Positions 46,055 through 55,969 of a DNA stretch of 64,000 nt are shown here, piece by piece (within the stretch, counting starts at the first letter, position 1; each line of letters opens with the position of its first letter). This DNA comes from Sphingomonas sp. LC-1 (lineage in GTDB: Bacteria; Pseudomonadota; Alphaproteobacteria; Sphingomonadales; Sphingomonadaceae). Location of the stretch: positions 1-64,000 of the forward strand of contig NZ_JANZXB010000001.1 of NCBI RefSeq assembly GCF_025371035.1, read 5' to 3'. A program made the position numbers and the translations under genes. Below the pieces are notes generated by a model. That model was given only the letters and a program-made list of their open reading frames with translations, was not told the origin of the DNA and made no database searches.

Positions 46055-48229
46055 ATGCTTTTGACGCTTGCCATGGTGGCAGCGCTCGGAGAGCCTGTCC
46101 GCGAGCCTAAGGATGCGGGGGATCAGAAAGAGGTCGTAGTGACCGCCACCCGCGCGCCGATCCAGGCACAGGACGCGCCGGTCACCATCTCGATCAAGAA
46201 CGCCGATCAGATTGCGGACGAGCTGGCGACCGACATCAAGGACTTGGTTCGCTTCGAACCGGGGATCAGCGTGCGCCGGGCGCCCACCCGCTTCGGCGCG
46301 GCGGCGGGGTCGACCGGTCGCGCGGGCAATGAAGGCTTCGTCATCCGGGGGATCGGCGGCAATCGGGTGCTGATCCAAGTCGACGGCGTCCGCATACCCT
46401 ATGGCTTCAGCTTCGGCGCACAGGATGTGGGGCGTGGCGACTATGTCGATCTCGGGCTCATCAAGTCGGTCGAGTTTCTGCGTGGCCCCGCCTCAGCGCT
46501 TTATGGCAGCGACGGTCTGGCGGGCGCGGTCAGCTTCACGACGAGCGACCCTGGCGACATATTGGGCGACGCGTCCGTCGGCGGATCGCTTCGCACCCAG
46601 TATAATTCGGCGGATGACGAGTTCACCCAGTCGGGCATCGTCGCCGCGCGTTCGGGGACTGTCTCGGCGATGCTCGCCTATACGCGGCGCGACTTTTCCG
46701 AGCTGAAAAACCGGGGCGATGTCGAGGGCACCGGCGTCACCCGCACCGCACCCAATCCGCAGGACGGCCAGTCCAACGCGCTGCTCGGCAAGTTGGTGTG
46801 GAACGTCGCACCTGGGCATCGTCTTCGCGCAACCGGCGAGTATCTCGACAACCGGGTCGAGACCGACGTGCTGACCGGCATCAACACCAGCGTCGCGGGG
46901 TTGCAGGCACGCGATACCGGCAAGCGCTGGCGCGGTGCGCTCGACTGGACCTATGACGGTGCAGGCCTCGTCCAGTTCGCACGCGCGGCCGCCTATATTC
47001 AGGATGCCGACGATCGCCAGTTCAGCGCGGAGGATCGCCGGACGCTGGCCGACCGCACCCGGCTGAACACGCTGGAGAACCGGGTCTATGGCGGATCGGG
47101 CGAGATACGGCTGGGCTTTGCGACAGGCGCGGTCACCCATCGGCTGGTGACCGGTGCCGATGTCAGCGTCCTGCGCCAGCGCGGCGTCCGCGACGGCACC
47201 GTGCCGCCCTCTGGCGAAACCTTTCCGACCCGCGCCTTCCCGACCACCAACTTCACGCTGGCCGGGGCCTTTGTCGGGGACGAGATCGGGATCGGTCCGC
47301 TGACCCTGCACCCGGCACTCCGCTACGACTGGTATCGCCTGTCGCCCGAACGCGATCCGCTGCTGCCCCAATTCGTGGGCGCCGGTCAGTCTGCCGACCG
47401 GGTGAGCCCGCGCATCGGCGCGGTGGTCACACTCGCCCCGACGATACGCCTGTTCGCCAGCTATGCCCGCGGGTTCCGCGCGCCCGAGCCGGGGCAGATC
47501 AACCAGTTCTTCTCGAACCTCGCTTTCGGCTATACCTCCATTCCCAACCCGAACCTCCGCCCCGAGACGAGCGAAGCGGTCGAGGCCGGGCTGCGCCTCA
47601 ACAGCGAAACGGTCGATCTGTCGGCCAGCGTCTTTCGCGCCGATTATCGCGACTTCATCAGCCAGGAGGTGGTGGGCGGCGCCTTCACCCCGACCAATCC
47701 CGCCCAGTATCAGTTCGTCAATCTCGACCGCGCAAAGGTGAAAGGCGCCGAGGCGCGGTTCGAAGGGCGGGCGGACAATGGCGTGACGGGCCAGCTCGCC
47801 ATCTCCTATTCGGAGGGGGAGCAGAGCACGCCGGACGGGACGCGCAAGCCGCTGGCGACGATCGACCCGCTCAAGCTGGTGATGGGGATCGGCTGGCGCG
47901 AACCGGGATCGGGGCGCTTCGGTGGCCAGATCATCATGACCCACAGCGCGCGCAAGGCGACGCAGGACACGACCGGGCTGTGCAGCACCGAATGTTTCCG
48001 CCCGGCCGCCTTCACCATCCTCGACGCGACGCTGTTCGCGCGACTGAGCGACGCGCTGACGTTCCGGGCGGGCGTCTTCAACCTGACCAACGCCACCTAT
48101 GCCTGGTAGTCAGACGTGCGCGGGCTGAGCGCACCCCGCCCTCTCCCCGCCGGCGCCGCCGACGTGCCGCCCGTCGCCTTCACCCAGCCGGGGCGCAATG
48201 CCAGCGCTTCGCTCACCTTCCGCTTTTGA
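46055..48229 (+). pseudogene. TonB-dependent haemoglobin/transferrin-family receptor interrupted by an in-frame TAG
   Basis: This iron or haem receptor has a short signal, TonB-box region KEVVVTATRAP, a plug (LIQVDGVRIPY, FLRGPASALYGSDGLAGAVSF) and a barrel with SPRIGAVVTLAPTIRLFASYARGFRAPEP. Translation from ATG 46055 ends at TAG 48107-48109 after 684 residues (TYAW). The same frame then continues for 39 codons, SDVRGLSA then AFTQPGRNASASLTFRF, to TGA 48227-48229, exactly the conserved end of this family. So the TAG replaces what should be a codon, probably Trp TGG. Either a nonsense mutation removing the last strand or a base-call error. Confidence 0.85.
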
Positions 48230-48240
48230 GGAGCCCATCG

Positions 48241-49215
48241 ATGACCTATCGTCCGATGCTGATGATCGCCGCGCTTGCGCTGCTGCCCGTGCCCGCCCAT
48301 GCCGATGGCCCGGTCAAGCAGACCGCTGCCGAGGCCCAAGCTGCCAAGACCGCCGATCGCGCCGAAATCCTGGCGATGGCGGGCAATTACAAGGTTCGCT
48401 TCGACATGCAGGAAACGACCCCCTGGATGGCAGGCTATACGCCGCTGGAGCGCAAGATTTCCGGCGGCAACGAAGTCGTGCGGGTGATCGAGGACACGCC
48501 CGACCATATCGCGCTCCAGCATCTGTTGGTCGTCGAGCATGACGGCAAGTCCCATGTCATCAAGCATTGGCGCCAGGACTGGGATTATCAGCCGTCTCGT
48601 ATGCTGGTCTATGCAGGTCAGGGCAAATGGACATGGGAAGAGGTACCGGAGCGGATGCGCGCCGGTCGCTGGTCGCAAACCGTCTATCAGGTCGACGACA
48701 GCCCGCGTTACGCCGGATGGGGCCAGTTCGAGACGCAGGGCGGAGTCCGGCGCTGGCGCTCGAACTGGACCTGGCGCCCGCTCGCTCGCCGCGATGCCGT
48801 GCGCCATCCGGTCTATGACCGCTATTACGCCATCAACCGCCACCAGCCGACGCCCACCGGCTGGATCCACTGGCAGGACAATATGAAGATGGGGCTGAAG
48901 GACGGCAAACTCGTCCCCATCGTCCAGGAATCGGTACTCAACACCTATGAGCGGTTCGACGGCTATGACGTGAAGGCCGCCCAGGACTATTGGTCGAAGA
49001 CCAAGGATTACTGGGCCGCGGTAAGGACGGCCTGGGCGCGCATCGCCGACACAAAGGGCGGCATCGCCATCCCCGAGGAAGCCGAGACCGGCACCGTGAT
49101 CAGTGGCCGCCTGCTGGCGATCGCCGACGACATCCAGTCGGGCAAGATCACCACCGCCGCCGGATCGGCCGAGGCGAAGGCCTTGATCGACGGACGCACC
49201 ACGCCGATCGGTTGA
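48241..49215 (+). CDS. DUF6607 family secreted protein
   Basis: This 324-residue protein has a Sec signal (cleavage near PAHA) and a mature part rich in Trp, Tyr and Arg (KHWRQDWDYQPSRML, WGQFETQGGVRRWRSNWTWRPL, TGWIHWQDNMK). It resembles the DUF6607 family, which is found next to haem or iron TonB receptors. It starts 11 bases after the true end of the receptor frame with GAGGAG upstream, so both belong to one operon. The function is unknown. Confidence 0.72.
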   Translation: MTYRPMLMIAALALLPVPAHADGPVKQTAAEAQAAKTADRAEILAMAGNYKVRFDMQETTPWMAGYTPLERKISGGNEVVRVIEDTPDHIALQHLLVVEHDGKSHVIKHWRQDWDYQPSRMLVYAGQGKWTWEEVPERMRAGRWSQTVYQVDDSPRYAGWGQFETQGGVRRWRSNWTWRPLARRDAVRHPVYDRYYAINRHQPTPTGWIHWQDNMKMGLKDGKLVPIVQESVLNTYERFDGYDVKAAQDYWSKTKDYWAAVRTAWARIADTKGGIAIPEEAETGTVISGRLLAIADDIQSGKITTAAGSAEAKALIDGRTTPIG

Positions 49216-49360
49216 TGGATAGGCGCGTTTGACAGGCCGGCATCGCTCCGATGCGGCTTGGCCTTGTGATCGTGCGGATCGGCGCCCATTGACCTGAAGG
49301 CCACCGACGCTGGCGTAGGGCTGGCGTCGGTGACGACGAGACGCATTGGGGCAAGCCCGC

Positions 49361-49630
49361 CTCGATCGCGACCGCGCGCGCGAAGAACTAAGCGCGGCCC
49401 ATGCTCTACCAGCCGTCGCACTGCACCCGACCGAGGCAGCGGATTACCGACGCGAAGTCGAAAACCTCCACAAGCGGTGACGGCCCCGTACGCCAAGGAA
49501 GCGACCATCCCGGCGCTCCGCAACCTGATAGATCGAATCATCCTGACGCCCGCTAAGAGCGTGCGCGGCGTCGAGACTGAGGTGCAGGACCGCCTTGCAG
49601 CGATCATCTGTCTAGCGATGGGGAAGCCTG
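49361..49630 (+). pseudogene. Decayed C-terminal part of a large serine recombinase
   Basis: In one frame 49361-49480 encodes ELSAAHALPAVALHPTEAADYRREVENLHK, and after a one-base deletion near 49476 the next frame gives ALTAPYAKEATIPALRNLIDRIILTPAK then GVETEVQDRLAAIICLA. Joined, these match the C-terminal coil and last domain of resolvase/invertase-type recombinases (LIDRIxLTP). The catalytic domain is missing. It sits 25 bases from the 3' end of a tRNA gene, a common integration site, so it is a fossil of an integrated element. Confidence 0.7.
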
Positions 49631-49654
49631 TCGAGCAGGAACGTACTTTTCAGA

Positions 49655-49728
49655 TGGAGCGGGTGAAGGGAATCGAACCCTCGTCGTAAGCTTGGGAAGC
49701 TTCTGCTCTACCATTGAGCTACACCCGC
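49655..49728 (-). tRNA. tRNA-Gly (anticodon CCC)
   Basis: The minus strand folds as a cloverleaf: acceptor GCGGGTG with CACCCGC, D-arm GCTC/GAGC, anticodon loop TTCCCAA (anticodon CCC, reading GGG), T-arm with TTCGATT, and encoded CCA at the 3' end. Length is 74 bases with CCA. Relics of a recombinase and of a transposase flank it on both sides. Confidence 0.93.
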
Positions 49729-49917
49729 GAAACAACGACTTATCGTTGCTCTCATCGCTCGCGACGCCCCGGGCCAGAATCCCGGTTTGCAGACCCGCTT
49801 GCGATCTGACGGCCGAGTGCCACATTCCTGGCGTGGTCGTCAACGCAGTTCGTCCCAATTCACCGGATTTCCTCGAATGACCAGATCAGCGCCGCATCGA
49901 TGCCTCCCACAGGCAAT

Positions 49918-49995
49918 ATTGCAGAGGTGCGAACCGCTGGAGGCAAGCTCTACCTGTTCGTCGCCATCGACCGCAGCGGCAAATTCTCCATGAGG
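49918..49995 (+). pseudogene. Fragment of an IS481-type DDE transposase
   Basis: About 25 codons encode IAEVRTAGGKLYLFVAIDRSGKFS, which matches the core preceding the second catalytic region of IS481-family transposases (typically EVRTAEGKLYLFVAIDRTSKFA). No ends, terminal repeats or other parts of the insertion sequence are visible. It abuts the 3' end of the GH144 gene. Confidence 0.7.
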
Positions 49996-50004
49996 GCCAG
50001 CCAG

Positions 50005-51480
50005 CTATGCCGATGAAAGCCAGCCGCCCGTAAACCCGGCACGCGTAAGCCCGGCGCGGATATAGGAATTCTTCTGCATCGTCTTCCAGATCAGCCCGCT
50101 GCGCCAGTTTTCGATCATGCACGCGATCGGTCCCTGGTCGATGCCGAGATAGTCATCCGCGACCCAACCGATATAGGGCACGACCTTGCCGTGTTGCAGC
50201 TTGACGTCTCTCAGCGTCATCGTGGGATTGAAGCTATCGCGAAAGCCGTATCGGTCGTAGATCGCGGTGCCATAGGTGGAATACATCGCACGCGCCGCAG
50301 GCAGCACGATTTCCGGCGCGAACGCCACCGAACCGAGCGCGGCGGTGGGTGCAATCGTCCCGTCGTCGCGGTCGCCGGGGCCGCGTCCCGAATAGGAAAA
50401 GAACTCCCGGTTCCGGCCGTCGATCTTCCGGACGAAATCTCCCGGCCCGTCGCACGCGGTGAGTCCCCAGACATTCTCGCCATAGCCGCGCCAGCCCGCC
50501 GGATTGTTGATCGCATAGCGGCGCTGCGCATAGGTCGCCCGGCGGCTATTCTCGAAATAATCGAACCCGCGCCGCTTGGAATAGCTATCCATCAGACCAC
50601 GAAAATCGAGCCACACCTGGCTGTACTGATGCCCGAACAGGGGCGGGAAAGCCGTGAACGGATTGTCGTATTTCTCGTCCCAGGACGGGTCGAATGTGGC
50701 GGTCCACTCGTCCCATGTCGTGGGCGGCAGTGCATGCGTCGGCGAGCCGAGCGCCAGGACGTACAGGATCAGACTTTCGTTATAGATATTCCAGTCCGAA
50801 CCGATGAACCCGCTTTCGGGATGCCAGCCCATCGAGACGAACGGCTTGCGCGGCGTGATCCAGTCCCATTCGACCGCACGGTAGAGTTGGTCGGCCAGCG
50901 CTCGGATTTCCCGCTCCGCAGGGTCGGTCTCGTCGTCGAACCATGTCTGCGCGAAAAGGACGCCGCCCAGCAGCAGCGCGGTGTCGATCGTCGACAACTC
51001 GGTCCTGGCGAAGCGATGCCCCTTGGTGACGCCCAGGAAATGGTAGAAAAAGCCCTTATAGCCGCTCGTGCCGTCCTTCGCCGGGCCTTGCGGCGCATTC
51101 GCGAAGAAGCGCAGTGTCGCCAAAGTGCGTTGCGCGGCGGCGGCCCGCGTGATCCAGCCACGCGCCGCCGCGATCGGATACGTCGTAAGCGCAAAGCCGA
51201 CCGCGGCGATCGATGCGAAACTCGGCGTCGGCCACCGATCGGGCGCGAGCCCCGTGACCTGATCGGTGGTATTCCAGAAATAGCTGACGGTGCGCTGCTG
51301 AATGTCGTCCATCAACGGGTCGCTGGCACTTGCCGGGGTGGTGCCCACCTTCGGCAGCACGCCAGGAAACGCCATTGGCGGCGCTCGTTTGGGCGCAAGC
51401 GGCCCGGCGGTACACCCCGCCAGCCACCCCGCCCCGCCAAGCGCGGCGGCGCGCACGATATCGCGTCGGTCGAACGTCAT
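50005..51480 (-). CDS. GH144-type glucoamylase-like lipoprotein (probable endo-beta-1,2-glucanase)
   Basis: This 491-residue exported enzyme has a twin-arginine-like and lipobox N-terminus (DRRDIVR, GWLAGC). The rest is an (alpha/alpha)6-barrel of the glycoamylase family: QQRTVSYFW, MGWHPESGFIGSDWNIYNESLILYVLALGSP, NVWGLTACDGP and YIGWVADDYLGIDQGPI. This family includes the GH144 endo-beta-1,2-glucanases that cut linear beta-1,2-glucan into sophoro-oligosaccharides. It is the last gene of the island, 91 bp downstream of a TonB receptor gene. Confidence 0.82.
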   Translation of the reverse strand: MTFDRRDIVRAAALGGAGWLAGCTAGPLAPKRAPPMAFPGVLPKVGTTPASASDPLMDDIQQRTVSYFWNTTDQVTGLAPDRWPTPSFASIAAVGFALTTYPIAAARGWITRAAAAQRTLATLRFFANAPQGPAKDGTSGYKGFFYHFLGVTKGHRFARTELSTIDTALLLGGVLFAQTWFDDETDPAEREIRALADQLYRAVEWDWITPRKPFVSMGWHPESGFIGSDWNIYNESLILYVLALGSPTHALPPTTWDEWTATFDPSWDEKYDNPFTAFPPLFGHQYSQVWLDFRGLMDSYSKRRGFDYFENSRRATYAQRRYAINNPAGWRGYGENVWGLTACDGPGDFVRKIDGRNREFFSYSGRGPGDRDDGTIAPTAALGSVAFAPEIVLPAARAMYSTYGTAIYDRYGFRDSFNPTMTLRDVKLQHGKVVPYIGWVADDYLGIDQGPIACMIENWRSGLIWKTMQKNSYIRAGLTRAGFTGGWLSSA

Positions 51481-51534
51481 GCGGTCAGCCGTCCTCTCCT
51501 GTCATTCTCGACCGTCTCTGCGGCCTGTCAGGGC

Positions 51535-51563
51535 CGTCACCCCGGCCCGAGGCCGGGATGACG
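51535..51563. repeat. REP-like palindrome between TonB receptor and GH144 genes
   Basis: CGTCACCCCGGCC (51535-51547) pairs with GGCCGGGATGACG (51551-51563) with one mismatch and a CGA loop. It has the look of a dispersed palindromic element and carries no U-tract. It may also act as a partial terminator for the receptor transcript. Confidence 0.55.
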
Positions 51564-51571
51564 ACGGATCA

Positions 51572-54500
51572 TCAGAAGTTGAAGCCGGCCGACAGCTTCA
51601 CCGTGCGCGGCGGATTGCCGCCGATGCTGTAGGTCGACACTTCACGGTAGATGCTCGGCGAGCCCGACGTGCGCGTCGTATCGCTGGGGTCGTTGTTATA
51701 GTCGACATAGTTCCGGTCGTTCATCGCGTTGATGATGTCGACGCGGAAGCGGATGCGCGTCGCATCGCTGATGAACTTCAGCGGCACATATTTGGTGAAT
51801 GCCAGGTCGAGCTGGCGACGGCCCCAGCGATCGCCCAGCCCGAACACTTCCGAGCCGACCAGCGTCCGCTGATACGGCGTCGACGTATCGAGCAGGGCGC
51901 GCTGGAAGGTCGGGCTCTCGATCTGGAACTTCGCGGACATCGTCACGCCCAGCGGCGTGTCCACGCTGCCCGCGACCACGAAGCGGTGACGCGGGACCAC
52001 GCCCGAACGCAGCATCGGATAATCCGAGGCCTTGGGGAAATCGAGCAGGAAGTAGGACGACTGGTCGTTGTTCGGCCGGTTATCGACCGCCGCCGTGAAG
52101 GTATAGGTGGCGTCGATGCTCCACGGCGAGGCCGCAGAATAGGCCTTGGTCAGCTTGGCATAGGCCGAGTCCGCGCGCGTCTCGAGCCCGTTGTCGCCCA
52201 GGATGATCGCGCCATAACCCGAAGGCGCGAAGCTGGTGTTCGGCCCCTGCGGCGCGCCCGTGGTCGGTGACGGCGCGAAGAACGACCCGTCGGGGCGACG
52301 CGTACCGAGCAGATAGACGAACCCGTCCTTGCTGACGATCCGGGTATAGCCGACTTCCAACTCGACCGGGTTGAACCGCCCGCGTACCCCCAGGCTGAAC
52401 TGGTCCGAATAAGGAACCTTGAGGTCGTTCTTGATGAAGCGGAACTCGCGCCCGCCAGGACCGCCATTGCCGATCAGCTGCTGACGGCCCGCATCGGTCA
52501 GATAGATCGGATTCCAGGGAATGCAGTTCGGTCCGGGCGTGCACGGATTGATCGTGTCGGCGCCCTGGAAAAGGAACTCGCGACGCTGGAAACGGCCATT
52601 GGCCAGTTCCTGCTGCAGGAAGTCGAACTGGTTGCGATCGTACGACCGGCCATAGCCGCCGAACACCGCGAACCGGCCCTGTTCGTCCAGGCGATAGGTG
52701 AAGCCGACGCGCGGCTGCCACGCCCCCTTGAACGCCTTCCGATTGCTGCCGGTCGAGATATAGTCGCCGATCTTGTAGTCGGCATTCACAAGGTTTGGAT
52801 AGTTTGCGGGCGACACCGCGTTGACGTTCTCGGCGGAAGTTACATAGTTCAGGAACGCCGGGGTCCGCTCATAATCCCAGCGCAGGCCGAGGTTCAGCGT
52901 CAGCCGATCGGTCACGTCCCAGTCGTCCTGCGCATACAGGCCGAGCTGGAAGTTCTTCGAACGGATGCGCGGATCGCCCAGGCTGCCATTCGCGCCGAAT
53001 TGCAGGCTGTACGGGATCTGGTCGTTGAAACCGCTCGCCGACGGCAAGGTGGTGTCATAGAGATAGAGCGGGTTGATCAGGTTCTGCTCGAGCGAGTTGA
53101 GCGTCACCCATTTCGCCTTCGCGCCGACCTTGAACGTGTGGTTCTCGACGCCGGTCCAGGTGAAATCGTCCTGGACGGTCCAGCCCTTCTGCCCCTTGTC
53201 CTGGAACCCAAGCCCGGCGCCGGTGCGGAACAGGTCGAAGGTCGACACGCTGTTGCCGTTACGGGTGGTGGTCCGGAACTGCTGCCCGATGCCGTTCTCG
53301 GCGGGCTGCGGCGACCAGGCGACATCCTCATAGGAGACGCGCACGTCGTTGATCCACTTGTCATCGGTATGCTGCCAGCGCAGCATGCCCCGCTTCTCGT
53401 TGACCTTGCTCAACGTGCGGGTCGAGAAGGCGGCATTGCCGTTGCCGATCTGCACGCCGGTCTCGTTGCGGTACTTGCCGGTGAGCTCGATCAAGTCCTT
53501 GTCGGTCGGCTCGAGGTCGATCTTGCCGAAATACAGGTCCTGGCGGAAGCTCGAGTTGTACGACCCGAAGATGTCGCGATACTGCGCGGGCAGGCTGGAC
53601 ACCGCCACGCCGTTGGTCGGCAGGATGTCGATCGGGACCTGCCGCCGCTTGCCCTCGTAGCTGACGAAGAAATGCGCGACGTCCTTGACGATCGGTCCGC
53701 CCAGCGCGACGCCGAACTGCTTGTCTTCCGAGGGGATCTTGGTGATCTTGGTGGGGAAGATCTCGGTCGGGCGACGGTCGCGAAGATTCTGGTTGGTGAA
53801 GTCGAAAAAGCCTTCACCGTGGAATTCGTTGGTACCCGACTTCGTGCCCGCGATGATCGCGACCGAGCTGACCTGGTCCAGCTCCGCCTTGTAGTTCGAC
53901 GACAGCACCTGATATTCGCCGATCGCGAGCTGCGGGAACGGGTTGCCCGGCGAGCTGTCCTGCCCGGTCAGGCCGCCGCGCAGCACGTAATCCTTCTGGC
54001 TGACGCCATCGATAAAGACGTTGACGGAATTCGACCCCTGCGCGCCGCCCTGGATGCGCGAGCTGCCGTCCGAGCTTTCGATGAAGCGGACGCCGGGCGC
54101 GAGATCGGCAAAGGCCAGGAAGTTGCGGCTGTTCTGCGGCAACTGCTCGATCAGCCTGGGGGTGATGTTGACCCCAACCTGCCCGCCGGACAGCGAGCGG
54201 ATGCGGCTGCCGGTGACGATGATGTCGCCGGCCTGCGCTTCGGCCGGGGGCGGCGTGGTCTCGCCTGCGGTGTTGTCGCCGGGCGCGGGTTGCGCGGGTG
54301 CCGGGCGGTGGTCAGGTCGAGGTCGAGCCCGGCATTCTGCCCGACCCGCAGCGTGAACTCGTCCGAATTGCGCGTGCCCTTCTGAAGGCGGATTTCCAGC
54401 CGATATGCACCGGCCCGCAGCGACGGGAAATTATAGCTGCCGTCCGCGCCGGGCACGACGGTACGACGAAAGCCGGTGTCGACCTCGACCAGGGTCACAT

Positions 54501-54654
54501 CCTGCAAGGGGTTGTCGGGCGCGGTACGGATCACGCCGCGCAGCGCCGCCTGCCCGGCCTGCGCCGATGCAGGCGCGCTCCACATCGCCCCGGCGCCCAG
54601 CCCCGCCAGCATCGTCGCCCCGGCAAGTGCCAGCCTGAATGCGTTCCTTTTCAT
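51572..54654 (-). pseudogene. Oar-like TonB-dependent receptor split by a one-base frameshift
   Basis: From ATG 54654 the frame gives a signal (ending APASAQA) and a carboxypeptidase-regulatory-like domain (GVIRTAPDNPLQDVTLVEVDTG) up to LDLDLTT, then runs into nonsense near 54304 (ARHPRNPRP). The next frame restores sense: APAQPAPGDNTAGE, AGDIIVTGSRIRSLSGG, then plug (NVFIDGVSQKDYVLRGG) and barrel to KLSAGFNF at 51572. One extra C in a GCCC run near 54304 would restore a single protein of about 1,027 residues. It lies four bases downstream of lacI on the same strand. Decay or sequencing error cannot be told apart here. Confidence 0.82.
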
Positions 54655-54658
54655 AATC

Positions 54659-55723
54659 CTATCCCCTGTCTGCTTCTCTTGTTGTTTCACGCACCATCAG
54701 ATGCGGGACGATCACCTCGTCCGCTTCGGTCGTTGCGTCTTCCGAAGATCCTTCGCGGAAACCTTCGATCTGCCTTGCCAGCCGGGCCACCGCGCGGGCG
54801 CCCATCGCCGCGATATCGACCGCGACGCTGGTCAGCGCCGGGCTCACCAACCTAGCCAGCGGAATGTCGTCGAAACCGGCGACCGCGACCTGCCCCGGCA
54901 CCGCGACGCCGTGGCGCTTCAACGCCGTCAGCGCGCCGATCGCCATCATGTCGTTGGCCGCGAAGATCGCATCCGCCTCCAGCGTCCCCGCCCCGACGCG
55001 CTCGCCGACCGCAACGCCGCTCGCCTCCAGGAAATCGCCCTCGATCACACTGAGCGCGACGCCCGCTGCGGCGGCGGCGTCCTGCGCGCCCGCACAGCGC
55101 TCCTGCGCGTCGAGATTGCCCAGGGGGCCGGAGATGTGGACGATCCGCTTCGCCCCGCCCGCCGCCAGATGCGCGACCGCCGCAGCGGCCCCGGCGCGAT
55201 TGTCGATACGCAGGTTCGGACTGCCCTTCTGCGGCACGCAGGCGAGAAACACAGCGGCCAGCCCGCGCGGCATATTCTGTGCAAGCACATCGGGATCGAG
55301 TTCGGGCGCCATCACCAGCAGCCCGTCGACCTGCCCCCGCAGCGCTGCCAGCGTATCGAGCCCGCGCCCGTCATGGAGCACGGTCAGCAACAGCCCCAAT
55401 CGACGCATGCTCGCCTCCCTGTCCATGCCTCTTAGCAATTCGGAGAAGAACTCGCCGTGCAGATCGGGCAGCACCACCCCGATCGCCCCGGTCCGCGCCA
55501 TGCTGAGACTGCGCGCACCGGCATGGGGGACATAGCCGAGCTGCGCCGCCGCCTCCTCGACCCGGGCCCGCATTTCGGCGCGCACATGATCCCGCCCGTT
55601 GAACACACGCGACACCGATGCGACGGAGACACCCGCCACCCGCGCGACGTCGTGGATCGTCGCATGCGCACCCCGCGCCGCCGGGGCGGCAACGGGCGCA
55701 GAATCGGGTTTGTCGGGCAACAT
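54659..55723 (-). CDS. LacI-family transcriptional repressor
   Basis: This 354-residue sugar-responsive repressor has a short Pro/Ala leader, HTH TIHDVARVAGVSVASVSRVFNG, hinge ARSLSMARTGAIGVV, then a periplasmic-binding-protein-like effector domain (GFDDIPLARLVSPALTSV). It is in one transcription unit with the Oar-like receptor (4-bp gap) and divergent from the GH3 gene. Palindromic operators upstream of its start fit autoregulation and control of GH3. Confidence 0.9.
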   Translation of the reverse strand: MLPDKPDSAPVAAPAARGAHATIHDVARVAGVSVASVSRVFNGRDHVRAEMRARVEEAAAQLGYVPHAGARSLSMARTGAIGVVLPDLHGEFFSELLRGMDREASMRRLGLLLTVLHDGRGLDTLAALRGQVDGLLVMAPELDPDVLAQNMPRGLAAVFLACVPQKGSPNLRIDNRAGAAAAVAHLAAGGAKRIVHISGPLGNLDAQERCAGAQDAAAAAGVALSVIEGDFLEASGVAVGERVGAGTLEADAIFAANDMMAIGALTALKRHGVAVPGQVAVAGFDDIPLARLVSPALTSVAVDIAAMGARAVARLARQIEGFREGSSEDATTEADEVIVPHLMVRETTREADRG

Positions 55724-55756
55724 GGCCGTCGAAGCATCCTCTCTCGATCGCGGGCT

Positions 55757-55783
55757 TGTAACCGCTTACAGAAACCGCTTACA
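55757..55783. promoter_or_regulatory. LacI operators between lacI and the GH3 gene
   Basis: TGTAACCGCTTACA (55757-55770) is a palindrome of the LacI-family type TGTAA-N4-TTACA. A second, weaker copy with AACCGCTTACA follows at 55773-55783. The pair sits 33 bases before the lacI start codon in the divergent control region. Confidence 0.75.
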
Positions 55784-55969
55784 TGAACTAGGAATGACAA
55801 TCAATCGGTCGATTGTTCGGCTGGGCGCCATTCCGATCGGCGGCTGGAAAGTGATCCAACGCCCTGTTCTTGCTGACCGCATCGATCGCGGTGGAGACAG
55901 GGCAGAAAGTCGGATCGCCTTCCCGGTCACGACGTGAATGACGTATAAATGAGAACGAAAGGGAGCAGG

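Noticed and set aside
49330-49689. A 119-codon frame running into the tRNA gene
   Set aside because: Only its middle resembles a recombinase tail, the rest is out of frame or tRNA sequence, so it is listed as a relic and not a gene.
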